Below the pieces are notes generated by a model. It saw nothing but the letters and a program-made list of their open reading frames with translations. It was not told where the DNA came from and did no database searches. From the NCBI GenBank assembly GCA_009746045.1, contig RPFO01000082.1, forward strand, positions 2,256,506-2,320,505: a DNA stretch of 64,000 nucleotides, read 5' to 3'. Positions 1 through 9,895 of the stretch are shown here, piece after piece; the first letter of the stretch is position 1; the number at the start of each line of letters is the position of its first letter. Source of the DNA: Mesostigma viride (Eukaryota; Streptophyta; Mesostigmatophyceae; Mesostigmatales; Mesostigmataceae). The position numbers were made by a program, and so were the translations under genes.

Positions 1-984
1 TTAGCCTGTTTATCACGTGACTGTGGTCCACGTAGACCAGGAGGAGCATGCAGCAGCCTGTGACTAGTAGGGTACTGGAGCTGGCACAGGGCTGCAAGGA
101 TACTAGACCTTGCAGGCTTGTGACAGGTCCTGTACTTCCTAGGTTGCAGAGTCTAGGCAAATCCAGTACGTCCTGGCTCTGCACTGATGCCATGGTGGAC
201 GTTGTGGATTTGCTTGCACGCCTGCACGTGCCTCGTCATGCCGATGGGAACGAGGAACAACGCAAAGGATATAGCTTGGTCATGGGGGATGACCAGCTAT
301 CTCGGAAAGCACGAACCGTGGGTGCCACCTTGGTCGTGGAAGTGCCCATCGTGGTCGTGGCCTGGTGAACAGATTTAAGGTTGCTGCCTTGCAACATTGG
401 CTAAGACGCGCTGTGAAAGACCAAGAGCTCACATACGTTGGGAGCTCTTTCTAACTCATGCGGTGATCCGATGCGACACTGGGGGTGGTCAGCGTACGGG
501 CATGGATGACGGAATAGCGCCAGCACTTGCGCACAAGTATGTAGTCCAAGCATACACATCGCCGCCGAGGGAGCATCGAGCCAGCCGCCCTGCATGCGCA
601 TGGGGCCCACAAAGGTCACTATGTATAGTGCATAAGGCGGTTTATAGCAAACAGCGTATTGGCAGCAGTCAACTCCCCCTCTGACAGTGAGTAGTTGCTC
701 AAGTAGGGGGGTGTTGGCATTGCATTGAATCGGTTATTATAGGCGCGGCGCATACATACATGCAGCCCCCGCGGCCCACGGGCAGGGTCGCGTTGGCATC
801 CACCAAGATGGCAACGATGTATTGACGTGGGATCTGTTTCTCAATGTCGAGCAACTGGTTGAAGAACGCGCGGTCCTCGGCCGGGTGCCCAGCAGCATAT
901 GGGGCATGCATATCCGACAATTACCGAGAGCATAATGGGGTAATTGCGTCCTCAAGGGAGCGGAAAGTGCACTGAAGGATCCGA
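1..984. other. Unassigned sequence
   Basis: I see no protein domain, RNA gene or clear repeat here. Short open frames exist on both strands but show no recognisable motif or consistent composition. The stretch precedes a repeat copy and is probably decayed mobile DNA or intergenic sequence. Confidence 0.4.
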
Positions 985-1250
985 TTAGAGCAAAGTTTGT
1001 GGTCCACGAGCTACACATATCCCTGAGAAGGGGCATTTGGCTTTTAATACATTCTGGCCGGGCTACTTCCTGCAAGGGTATGATAGGGTGTAAACTACAC
1101 CTGCTCTGGATGCACAAAGTGTGCACACCTGCACCACCATGATGTATCATACCTAAGTTAAGGCCTGGCATGGGGTGGAAAGATCATCATAGCTATAAAC
1201 AATAGCTATAGGGCATGCATGGCTTCTCAGTCAGCAGAGAGCTAGTAGCT
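985..1250 (-). repeat. Diverged copy of the ORF1-element 3' repeat
   Basis: The stretch resembles sequences near 49,495-49,860 and 61,680-62,100. Shared blocks include a 'CCCTGAGAAGGGGCAT'-like box, a 'TTCATGCAAGGGT'-like box, and a block ending in 'AGCTCTCTGC'. In the better copies this repeat lies downstream of a LINE ORF1-like reading frame, so it is probably a 3' untranslated region. Here no ORF1 is attached on the expected side. Confidence 0.55.
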
Positions 1251-1523
1251 CTCTGCCGATAGGTCGCTGTGATGACCATGTGCATCTTGCTAATTCGCTG
1301 CATGACCACTTGCTGTCTGAATACTGCATGCAATGATGTGCATGTCCAGCGAGTGCAGGCACTGCCTGCGCTGTGTGCCGCTTTTTGTTATAAAGAACAC
1401 GTGTCTGGACAGCATGCACCTGCGTCCTGCGTGCGCAATGCCAAATGAACTGCATGGTTTCTTGCCCGCCCTCGAGCATATCGTCAACTGGAACTCATCA
1501 CATTCGCCCAGTGGCCGGCAATT

Positions 1524-1735
1524 ACGGCGATGAGCCGATGACAGCAATGCATGACAGCAATGACCGCCATGCATGACTGCCGGCCATGATGTCCAGCCAT
1601 GCATGATCGACAATTACCATAACGTGCAGCCATGACTGCCGGCCATGATCTCCAGCCATGATCCGGCGACAATTACCATGACAGCCATCCATGCATGACA
1701 GCCGTGCCAGCCATGCATGCATGACAGCCATAAGT
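1524..1735. repeat. CATG-rich imperfect tandem repeat
   Basis: Two copies of a roughly 58-60 bp unit start near 1572 and 1630. Each contains 'CATGACTGCCGGCCATGAT', then 'CCAGCCATG', then 'CGACAATTACCAT'. Shorter CATGACAGC pieces flank them. A related stretch occurs near 21,335-21,420. It looks like a non-coding minisatellite. Confidence 0.6.
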
Positions 1736-1798
1736 AAGTATTAATTAAAGTAAGTATAAGTATAAGTAGGTAAGTAAGTATAAGTAAGTAAGTAAGTA
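1736..1798. repeat. TAAG/TAAGTA microsatellite
   Basis: A run of TAAGTA and TAAG units directly follows the CATG-rich repeat. It is simple sequence with no coding meaning. Confidence 0.85.
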
Positions 1799-2548
1799 CG
1801 CCAACCTTTTCGCGCTGATCGAAGCTCTCCCCCCCGGTCTGCCTCCCTCGACGCAATGCTCTACACCAAATTCGTCGCCCATTCCCAAGAAAACCCGAAC
1901 TTCCCATACCAAATGGGATGTCCGCCGCTTCGGCGCCGGCCAGCGGGATTTTTGCATCTTGGAAATCTTTACGCTCACGAAGGAACAATGTGACGATGTT
2001 ATCAAGTTCCTGGCCCGCTGCATGACGAACTTTTCCTGCCTACCCCTGGCGACAAGGTCACCAATTAAGCCCGCCTGGGAATGGCTGCTTCAAGAACCGG
2101 AGGCGTACTTGAAGGCAGTCATCATGTGCAGCTACCTGCGCTGCGACGCCCAGGACATCACCCAGATTGGCTACGCTGGCCTTAGGAGCCTCCTGCATGA
2201 GCGCAGACGGGCAGCCACAGCATGCAGCTGCAGCATCCCCGCAGAGCAGCACCTCCCCCATGCAGCACGGACTCCATCCGAGCAGCCTGCAGTGGTGGAG
2301 CAGCTGGCGCCGATGGCTGAGCAGCTCGCCGCCCTGAACGCGCCTGACGGCCCACTCAACACTCTCTCGGCCAAGGTCAACAACATTGAAGCCAGAGTCG
2401 CACTTAAGCTCCAGCCTCAGTTTACTGCATCAAGTTTCGTTTAAGTGGCCAGCCGGAGCGGCTGCTTAGGTTTTAGCGGACAAGTGTTCGAAGCGCGTCA
2501 TTGGTGAATTACTAGGGAACTTGGGTTTCCCCGCGAAACTCCAACCGC

Positions 2549-2858
2549 ACGTTCAGATTTCCAAATCTCAAGTAAAGTTCGGCGCAACTTTCTGAACGGG
2601 GGCAGTTGACGAGCAGCATTCCTCCGGACGAATGAATTGCGTTCCATACTTGCGCAAAATTTTGAAAGGTAGCTTGCGTGCAGCCCTACTAAAATTTGCG
2701 CGCACGTTCAGATTTCCAAATCTCAAGTAAATTTCGGCGGAACATTCTGAACGAGGGTAGTTGGCGGGCAGCGTTCCTCCAGACGAATGAAATGCGTTCC
2801 ATACTAGCGCAAAATTTTGAAAGGTAGCTTGCGTGCAGCCCTACTAAAATTTGCGCGA
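2549..2858. repeat. 155-bp tandem duplication inside the TIR element
   Basis: Two head-to-tail copies, 2,549-2,703 and 2,704-2,858, both start 'ACGTTCAGATTTCCAAATC' and end with 'CCCTACTAAAATTTGCGCG'. They differ at scattered bases. Confidence 0.85.
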
Positions 2859-2859
2859 A

Positions 2860-3048
2860 GTGTGGGACTGAAAATTCGTAACGGAAACTGTTTGGTAGTT
2901 GCCGTCACTTCCTCTTGTGCAAACGTGTGGGAGTGAAAATTCGTAACGGAAACTTTTTGGTAGTTGCCGTCACTTCATTTTGCGCGAGTGTTGGGCTGAA
3001 AATTCGTAACGGAAACTTTTTGGTAGTTGGCGTCACTTCCTTTGGTTC
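2860..3048. repeat. Three tandem copies of a ~64-bp unit
   Basis: The phrase 'GAAAATTCGTAACGGAAACT' followed by 'TTTGGTAGTTG' and 'CGTCACTTC' recurs three times at about 64-bp spacing. The array lies inside the TIR element, directly after its 155-bp duplication. Confidence 0.85.
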
Positions 3049-4142
3049 GACTGAAAATTCGCTGAAATTCGCTGAATTCGTACCGTAGCCTTATTTTTAG
3101 TACCTCGAAGTGACGGGGCACCTAAAAATTTGCCCACAAGTACACTTGGCAGCGCGCTCACTGGGAAAAATTGTACAGCCGCTCCGGCGGGCCACTTGAA
3201 CGAATTGTAATGTACGCAAGAGCACCTTGCCACCAAAGTTTCCGAGGCCATAGCCATGCACTGTGACCACCCGCCTCAAGTGACCAGGTGGATCGAAGGC
3301 CCGGAGTCGGCCAACGCATGCACCGTGAAACTTGAGGCAGTTGCTACCAAGGTATAGACGCCCTGGCCACGCAGGTCCCCGAGATCGAGCCCAGCGAACG
3401 GCCACCATCGCCGCCCGGCCAACCTGCTGGTACTAAGGGCTAGCGATGACCCCTCGACTCGCGCCTGAGTCCCAGGTGGGCTGACCTGCTCAAGAGCCAG
3501 GCATCCTCTACCACGACCGCCATCACCACCAAGCTCCAGGAGCTGGAAGACACGCGCCGCAAGGCCGCTGACCGCGACCGTCGCCGCTGCCGGGTCATCC
3601 TCAGGCGCTTCGACATGCAACGCCGGAGGAGACCCAAGACTCTCTTTTCGACAAGCTGAAGAATAAACTCTTGGCCGGCGTGCATGGCGCTGCCAGGTGC
3701 GACACTGCAGGGCGCCTACCGCCTGCCCCATCCACGGGCCAAGGCTATCTATAGCTGGCCCCCCTCCAGTGGTCGATCCTCACCTTCAGCGACATCACAG
3801 CCCGAGTTCGGTTCCTCTCTCGCCGCAAGAAGCTGGTGAACACCTCCTGCATGGTCGCTTGACGACGACCAGACGCCAGCCCAGCAGCAGCAACGCCGCG
3901 ATCAGTGGCCCGACTACATCCGCCACAAGACCAACCCCGAGAAGCGGCCCCAAGTGTACTGGCGGGGCGGGGACCTTTATGTCAACAAGAAACTGTGGAA
4001 GCCCCCCCGGGCTCCCCCGGGATAGAGCACTCAAGCTAGTTGTCTATAGATGGGGGCAATCGATTATGGGATAGCTTAGCCATTACAGCACTTGAAATGA
4101 ATTATTAGCGCACAGCGTTGTAGTACCTTCAATTAGCTCTGG

Positions 4143-4150
4143 CACCTTAT
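4143..4150. repeat. hAT target site duplication, left copy
   Basis: 'CACCTTAT' here is repeated exactly at 18,053-18,060, immediately outside the inverted ends. Confidence 0.9.
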
Positions 4151-4642
4151 CCAGGTTGTGAAATACGTGCGTATTGTCAAAATAAATACGGCAATACGCA
4201 TTTTTGGGCCCCGACATATTATACGCGTGTTTGGTCCCGAATACGTGATTTGGACTTGGGCAATTTTCGAGGTTCGAGCCGGGGCAGTGCTTGGCGCGAG
4301 GCCAGCCGGAACGTGGCGCGGCGCCTACCTCCCCCAAGATCTTCTACTATGCAAACTAGGCTCGATTACTACGAACTAGGCTTTTCGTCAGTCCTGAGTC
4401 CAGTCACTCCAGTTCATAATGATCGACTAATTGTGCAAGAATAACGTTACTGACTGACTGACATAATGACTTGGCAGTTGGCAAGCTAACTGAAATTTCC
4501 ATACACGGAGAGAGTGCCAGCAAGATGAAAATGCCAGCTGTGTTGGGAACGTGTGGCACGTAATATAGCCTGTATGATGAATATTGCATGGCGGTGTGCC
4601 ATCGGATTTTGTGCTATAGTTGTCAAACGTGTTTTTGCAGCC

Positions 4643-4940
4643 ATGCCACACAAAGTGCCGGAGCATAAATTTGTAGAAAAAAAGACTGTCACGGTGAAGG
4701 ATGCTCTGGGGAATACGGTTTCGCAGGTCAAGTTTAGCTGCTCATTTTGCGGCCACAATTTTACCAGTGGCGATGGCAAGCAGATCAGTGCGACCAGGAT
4801 GCGCGCACATTTTGCGAGCATCGCAGGGCAGGGCATAGACGCCTGCCCTGACGCAAAGATTGGGCAGAAACGGAAGCTAGAATTCCAGGAGTTGTGGGCA
4901 AGAAGGCCGGGCTGAAGGCGAAGAAGCAGCGGCACCTGAG
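4643..4940 (+). pseudogene. hAT transposase N-terminal fragment with BED-type zinc finger
   Basis: From the ATG at 4,643 the frame encodes a basic N-terminus and a BED-like zinc finger. The ligand pattern is C-x2-C, then 'TRMRAHF', then 'GIDAC', as in many hAT transposases, where this finger binds the element's ends. The frame stops at 4,915. Another frame stays open to the LTR insertion point at 4,940 ('KKAGLKAKKQRHL'). The downstream part resumes at 17,449. The catalytic RNase H-like domain and hAT dimerisation domain are absent, so this cannot be an active transposase. Confidence 0.75.
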
Positions 4941-5513
4941 TGTTACGCCGCGGATATCTACCTCCGCCTCTACCTCTAATGGGCCTGATACTACCTAAAC
5001 TGGTCAGGCCTCCTCTACTCAAACCTCTGGCGAAAGACGAACGTGACGGAGCTGATCTCAATGCATTAACGTATGTGTTACTATAATACGCCATACAACC
5101 ATTTACCAAAACCCGTTTACTCCAGGAAAAGAGGAAGGAAACACAACTACACTGCCGTGACCCAAGCCTATATGTGTTAATTCATTTAACACACGCCGAG
5201 TGCACACACAAGGGGTAGAACACGCATAAATGGTCACCAACGGTCCAACACGCTCGGGCCGACATGGCCCTCGCCTACAGATGCACGCTGGTCCACTACA
5301 TCTACTGATGCACGCTGGTCCACTACATTCTACCAAAGGATCAGGACCACTAGTAAAGTACGCGGCGCGGCGCCCAACGGCACCCAATGTACCACAGTAC
5401 TGTTACGAAGACAATAATGTCCCGGTAGGAGCCTAAACGTAAACCTAGGGACAACTGAGGCAAAAGACCTAATTTACGTCCGTAACTACAACGAATTGTT
5501 ACGCGACGTAACA
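4941..5513 (-). repeat. 3' LTR of the Ty3-like element
   Basis: This is the 3' LTR because the element is on the minus strand. It matches 16,871-17,443 base for base as far as I can compare by eye. It contains a short internal tandem repeat, 'TGCACGCTGGTCCACTACAT' twice near 5,282-5,328. Confidence 0.95.
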
Positions 5514-5526
5514 CCTCCCCCCCCAC
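5514..5526 (-). other. Polypurine tract (plus-strand primer)
   Basis: Read on the minus strand, a purine-only G-rich run abuts the start of the 3' LTR. This is where reverse transcription would prime plus-strand DNA synthesis. Confidence 0.75.
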
Positions 5527-5885
5527 AAAGGTAGGGAGCCCTCTCCCTACGCACTGGGAGGAAACGAAGGGGTAGGAAAAACCTAATGCACCCAACACAC
5601 ACCAACACAATCGATAGACCATCCCAGATACAAAACACCAATAGTTCACACGGTCTCCACCACCACGCCGGGTGGTGTAGGGTTAGCCAGCACCAAGCCT
5701 GGTGGGAGGTTCCCCTAACTGCCTGGAACGGAGTCCTGGCCGGGGGGGAACGGCACTGGGCAGGACACACAGAGTAAACACATCGGCGCCAAGGACCAAG
5801 AACAGTCAACCAACTGGCCAGAATATGAGGGCGACTCTACATACCGGAGGGACAACACCCTCAGGTCGGGCCTAAGGCCCTCTAT

Positions 5886-8208
5886 CTAATGGCCATCCGT
5901 CTGGTAGGTACCACGGGAGGCCAGCAGGACATCCAGGTAGGCCTGGTAGTGGGCCACATCCTCGACATTGTCATGCCTATCTACAGTGAGGAAAACATCG
6001 GCCCACACACCGTCAGGAAAAAGGCCCAGAAAGGCCCAGTAATACCTATGCTGCGTAAGAACGACCTGGCCACGGGCCCAGTCCAGGAAGCCACAGGCAA
6101 AGAGGCGAAGGAAAGGCTCTACCGCGATCAAACAGAGGGCCCGCAGGAGGAGGCGATGGTACCGGATCCGAGGGCGCAAACCCGTCGGGAAAACAGGTCC
6201 ACCAAGGGCTCCACGTTGGACGGCCACATCCGGATGTGCCGAACCTCTCGGGAGCGCCACCGACGAGCACACTGGCGCGACCCGAATGTCTCCAGGTAGT
6301 CGCTGGCCCGAGGAGGAGGGTGGCACGGGAGTCTAGACCCTGGCCCGGGATGGGTGCCGGACGACGGGCATCCCACTCGAGGATGGGCTGGAGGACCGTG
6401 TTGTACGCAGCACCCTGTACCGCCGGAAACTCTACCGTAAGGGCATCCGAAGCCATAATGCCCAGAGGCGGAGGGTAAGCCCACTGGAACCCACCGTAGG
6501 TGTCCAAGTCGTTGTGGCGCCTAGCCCAGCGATACAGAACGCGCCGAACCAAGATCTCACCCTGGAACACAGGATCAGCTAAAATAACCATGTCGAAAGG
6601 AGGCCGATCAGTCTCAATGGGTAGGCCACGATCCCGAGGCGCCCGACACACCTGGGAGAACCCGTAGGACATGGGCGAGATGGCAAGCTCGGCGGAGGCG
6701 CGCGGCAGGTCACACTGGCGGCAGGCGAGTGCGGACATACCGCATCCAGGCACGGGCGTGTCGCGCGACTCCGGCGTCGCATGCACCACAGAAGGGGCCC
6801 TGTCCCGATCACCCTGGGACAACTCCCGGAGGGAATCGGCAGCGCGGGTGGCGCGAGGATCCTGACCGGTGGACCGAACAACCGCAGCCAAAGACCGCGA
6901 GGCCGAAGGGCAGGGACCGAAGCGGGGCCGACGCAGGGGCGGGAGCCGTCACCGACGCAGATGACACTGGTACAACAGGAGGTCGCGCCGGACCCGAAGC
7001 CAGAGAGGGCCGTGACGGACCCGCCACCGCAGCGGCGCGCCGGTCTCCGTTGCCGGCGCACCCTCAGGCCACATATTGAAAATAGGACCCGTAGGGACAG
7101 GCAGTCCGGCATAAGATTGGTTGCCATCCAAGCTCCAGTCGGGCACCGGAATCCTCTGCGGGGGACCACCCTCCCAAAGCCTGGGATGATCGCCCGTGTC
7201 GCTGAAGAAACCCGAACTGGCGGTGAGGGCGCAGCGGGCGGCCCAGAGGAGGCGACGGCGGGCACAGCCGAAGGGGCAGAAGACTCGCGTCGCGGCGCAG
7301 AAACGTCGGTCGCCGGCACGGAGGTAACCGGAGGTGTCGGAGCCGCCGCAACCGAAGGGGTAGTGGGCGCCGGCGAAACCACAGGTGCCGAAACAACCGA
7401 AGGGGTAGGGGGCGCACACCACAGACACACCTGGCGTGGCCGGAGTCTGCGCTTGGGCCGCCATGAAGGCCCCGAACGCCGTGGTCAGGGACTGGATCTG
7501 AGCCTGCATAGCCAAGACCGTCGCCGACAGAGGATCAGGCAAACCCGAAGGGGTAGGCTCCACTGCAACACACCGGGTCGACCGAGGGACGACGGGACCG
7601 GAGAGGGAGGAGCAGACGCCGAGGAGGCGGACGCAGCGCTCGAGGCAGAATAATCTGGAGTATAATGTACCTCGGATGGGGCGCCCGTAGGGGCAGGACC
7701 ACCAACTGCTAATCCCCGACTGATCAGCTATCTCCATGAATTCTACGGCCCGCAGAAGGTCGCAGGGGTTCTCATCTACCTCAGCCTCACCCTCAGCCGG
7801 AAGCCAGGGGAACACCTCCCGTAGGCAGGCGCGGCCCACAGGGGTAGAAAGGTAGGAGAACACACGGGAGCACTGGAGAACCGCATCTATCTGTCCCAAG
7901 GCTGGACAGCGGGAACCACACCCTAACAAACAGTGCCCGGCATCGTCGAACCCGTGCAAAACAAGCTGATGCGGCTCGTCAGGGGAAGGACCGTACCACG
8001 TGACCCCAAAGAGGGCCGCCCTGACTAAACTCGCATGTTGGGCCTGAAGGGCCGGCTGCACAACGCCACCCGGATAACTGGACCGCGACACCCAGCGGCC
8101 CGGAAGGGCCTCGAAATACAGCTCAGGGTCCGGTAGGGGCGGGGACGGCAGCGAACTCTCAGCCGGAGGGGTAGGCTCTGACATGACGGCTGCGGAGGGG
8201 GGGGACAA
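5886..8208 (-). CDS. Extra ORF downstream of pol in the Ty3-like element (function unknown)
   Basis: After the integrase-chromodomain region a further coding stretch runs to the polypurine tract, with several frame changes. The first frame (8,208 to about 7,430) starts with a Pro/Ser-rich head and continues with globular-looking sequence rich in Cys and Leu. A Pro/Ala/Ser/Val-rich low-complexity part follows (about 7,430-7,150). A more compact C-terminal part ends at 5,886 with an acidic, aromatic-rich tail. Joined, it would be roughly 770 residues. I recognise no protease, envelope, chromodomain or helicase motif, and no convincing membrane helix. The position matches where envelope-like or other accessory ORFs sit in some Ty3 elements, but sequence does not support an envelope call. 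Confidence 0.55.
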
Positions 8209-8259
8209 CCAACCACCCGTCGACAGCAGACATAATATAAGAGAGGAGAAGGTCTACTG

Positions 8260-9785
8260 CTAAAGCTTGTGCAGGGTTTTATATTCCTGCAGCAAGCGAC
8301 TACACCCATCTAGCTCGCTTTCCGTATACCAGACCTTATCTACTTCACTACGAGCATACATCCACTTCACTTTGTACTGACGCTGGGTACCGCGGCCCTT
8401 TTTGATATCTCTATGGGCCACGATGCTTTCTACTTCGTCTTCTACTTCCCCAGTGTCAGGGTTATGCTCTAAAGGGGCAGGCGCTAGCTCTCTACCAGCG
8501 AACGTACTAGGGTGGTACAGTTTAGCTGGCTCCTATGGAAGGTGTTTGAATGTGTCTGCCAAGAGGTAGGGATATCGACTTTATATAGGAAATTTCCTAC
8601 TCTAGACAAAACATGGAAGGGTCCTAAGAAGGCGGGCCTAAGTTTGACCTTAAGTTCTGCTTCAAACTTATGAGCAAAACGGCCAACACGGGGGCCTTCT
8701 ACTAATACTAGATCTCCTATTTCTATCTCAGGTGCTCTTCTATCTAAGGAGGCACGCAACCTAGCAAGGTACTTAGACTGAGCTTTTTGGTACCCTGAGA
8801 TCGCGTGGTCATGAGCAGTTTTCATTCTATCTAGTAAGGACTGTACACCTTCTACAGTATCTCGGGACACATCATCCTTGTCCCGTAGAGGACTAGCTAA
8901 GAGAGAGGTAGGAGTAAGAGGCTGTCTACCAGTATCTAAGAAGAAGGGCGTATATCCATGCGCAGCTTGGGGACAATTGTTGAGGGAGAACTCTACCAAA
9001 CATAAATAATCCTCCCAATCACTACCCGAGCCATTAACATAGTGCCTAAGCGCTTCTTCTACTACCCTATTAAGACGCTCTACTAAATGAGAGGAGGAGG
9101 AGTGGTAGGCAGTACCGTAGGTAACCTTGGTACCGATGGCAGCGAAAAACTGCTGCCAAAAATCTGAGGTAAATAACTTATCCTTATCACTAATAAACTG
9201 CCTACTCAAACCATGATATCTGTATACATTATTGAGGTATAGGCGTGCGCAATCACGTGCTGTGAGTTCTAAAGGACACGGCACAAGATGGCACATACGA
9301 GTAAAACGATCTATGAACACAAGGATTTGGGCATTGCCCCTATCATTCTTTCTAAAAGGTCCTACAAAATCCATCATGATAGAATCCCACGGCATGATGG
9401 GGTCAGGCAAGGTCCTAGGTTCTGCTATCTGTCCTACGTTATTGGGTTTCATCTCCTGGCAAGATTGACAAGTTCTAACATACTCATCTACATCCTTATA
9501 AAGGGAAGGCCAGTAATAAGAGCGGGCTACTAGGTCCCGTACCCGTTTACCACCCTGATGAGCAGCTAAGTCATGCAACTCAAAGAGCAAGGAGGAGCGA
9601 CAGATAGGAGGGACATACAGGCGCCATTGAGGGGGAGAATCTGCTATCTGCACATATAAAAACCCACCTACAAATTTACAAGGGTGCTTGCCTAATTGTT
9701 GGGGATGTGCAGCAATGGCAGCTAATGCTTCCGGCTCAGTGGCCGTAAATCTACTAATAAGGCGTTCAAGATCAGAGGTAGGCAT
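8260..9785 (-). CDS. Integrase with C-terminal chromodomain (pol, Ty3-like)
   Basis: This part of pol inserts the cDNA into the genome. The main frame (9,785-8,484, 433 residues) starts in an alternative position because the upstream frame breaks. It contains a zinc-binding HHCC region ending 'CQSCQEMKPNN'. The catalytic core follows: the first Asp in 'SIMMDFVGPF', the second in 'FISDKDKLF', and Glu in 'SSHLVERLNR'. The tail holds the 'GPFHVL..GNFLYKVDIP' motif of Ty3 integrases. The frame stops at 8,484. A +1 frame then continues to 8,260 with a chromodomain: 'VESIVAHRD', 'QYKVKWMYA', 'VWYTESEL'. Such chromodomains steer integration toward marked chromatin. One lost base near 8,520 explains the break. 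Confidence 0.9.
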
Positions 9786-9895
9786 CGCTACAGAGGTATC
9801 CAGAACAGGTTTAAAGAGATCTCCTACCGCCTTGCCAAAGAGAAGGGGAGGTCCTAGAGGGACTACGTTTTCATAAGACTTTCCTGACCTAGTCG

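Larger units (their letters stand above)
2436..3204. mobile_element. Non-autonomous TIR element, about 770 bp
   Basis: The ends form a 29-bp inverted repeat with 27 matches, at 2,436-2,464 and 3,176-3,204. Its core is 'AAGTGGCC' followed by 'GCCGGAGCGGCTG'. No coding region is visible inside, so this is a MITE-like or otherwise non-autonomous element. I could not see a convincing target duplication, so the superfamily is unassigned. It interrupts a LINE ORF1 relic. Confidence 0.7.
1959..4024 (+). pseudogene. LINE ORF1-like relic, split by a TIR element
   Basis: The right half (3,244-4,024) can be read as an L1-type ORF1 C-terminal region if several frameshifts are allowed. A 'WADLLK' block is followed by a coiled-coil-like stretch. 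A 'RRRCRVILRRFD' strand then matches 'RRSHNVIVKHFD' in the copy at 49,861-51,233. A 'DDDQTPAQQQQRRDQWPDY' block and 'VYWRGGDLYVNKK' follow. The left half (1,959-2,435) is an open frame with a Glu/Ala/Leu-rich, coiled-coil-like end. The two halves are separated by the element at 2,436-3,204. Assigning the left half to the same gene is an inference from position. ORF1 proteins of this type bind RNA. This copy is broken and should not make one. Confidence 0.6.

Noticed and set aside
5103..5436. Short frames repeated identically at 17,033-17,366
   Set aside because: They lie inside the two LTRs; the identity reflects LTR duplication, not a gene pair.
5886..8208. Envelope gene of an errantivirus-like element
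   Set aside because: The position fits but no signal peptide, furin site or membrane helix is visible, so only an unknown ORF is called.
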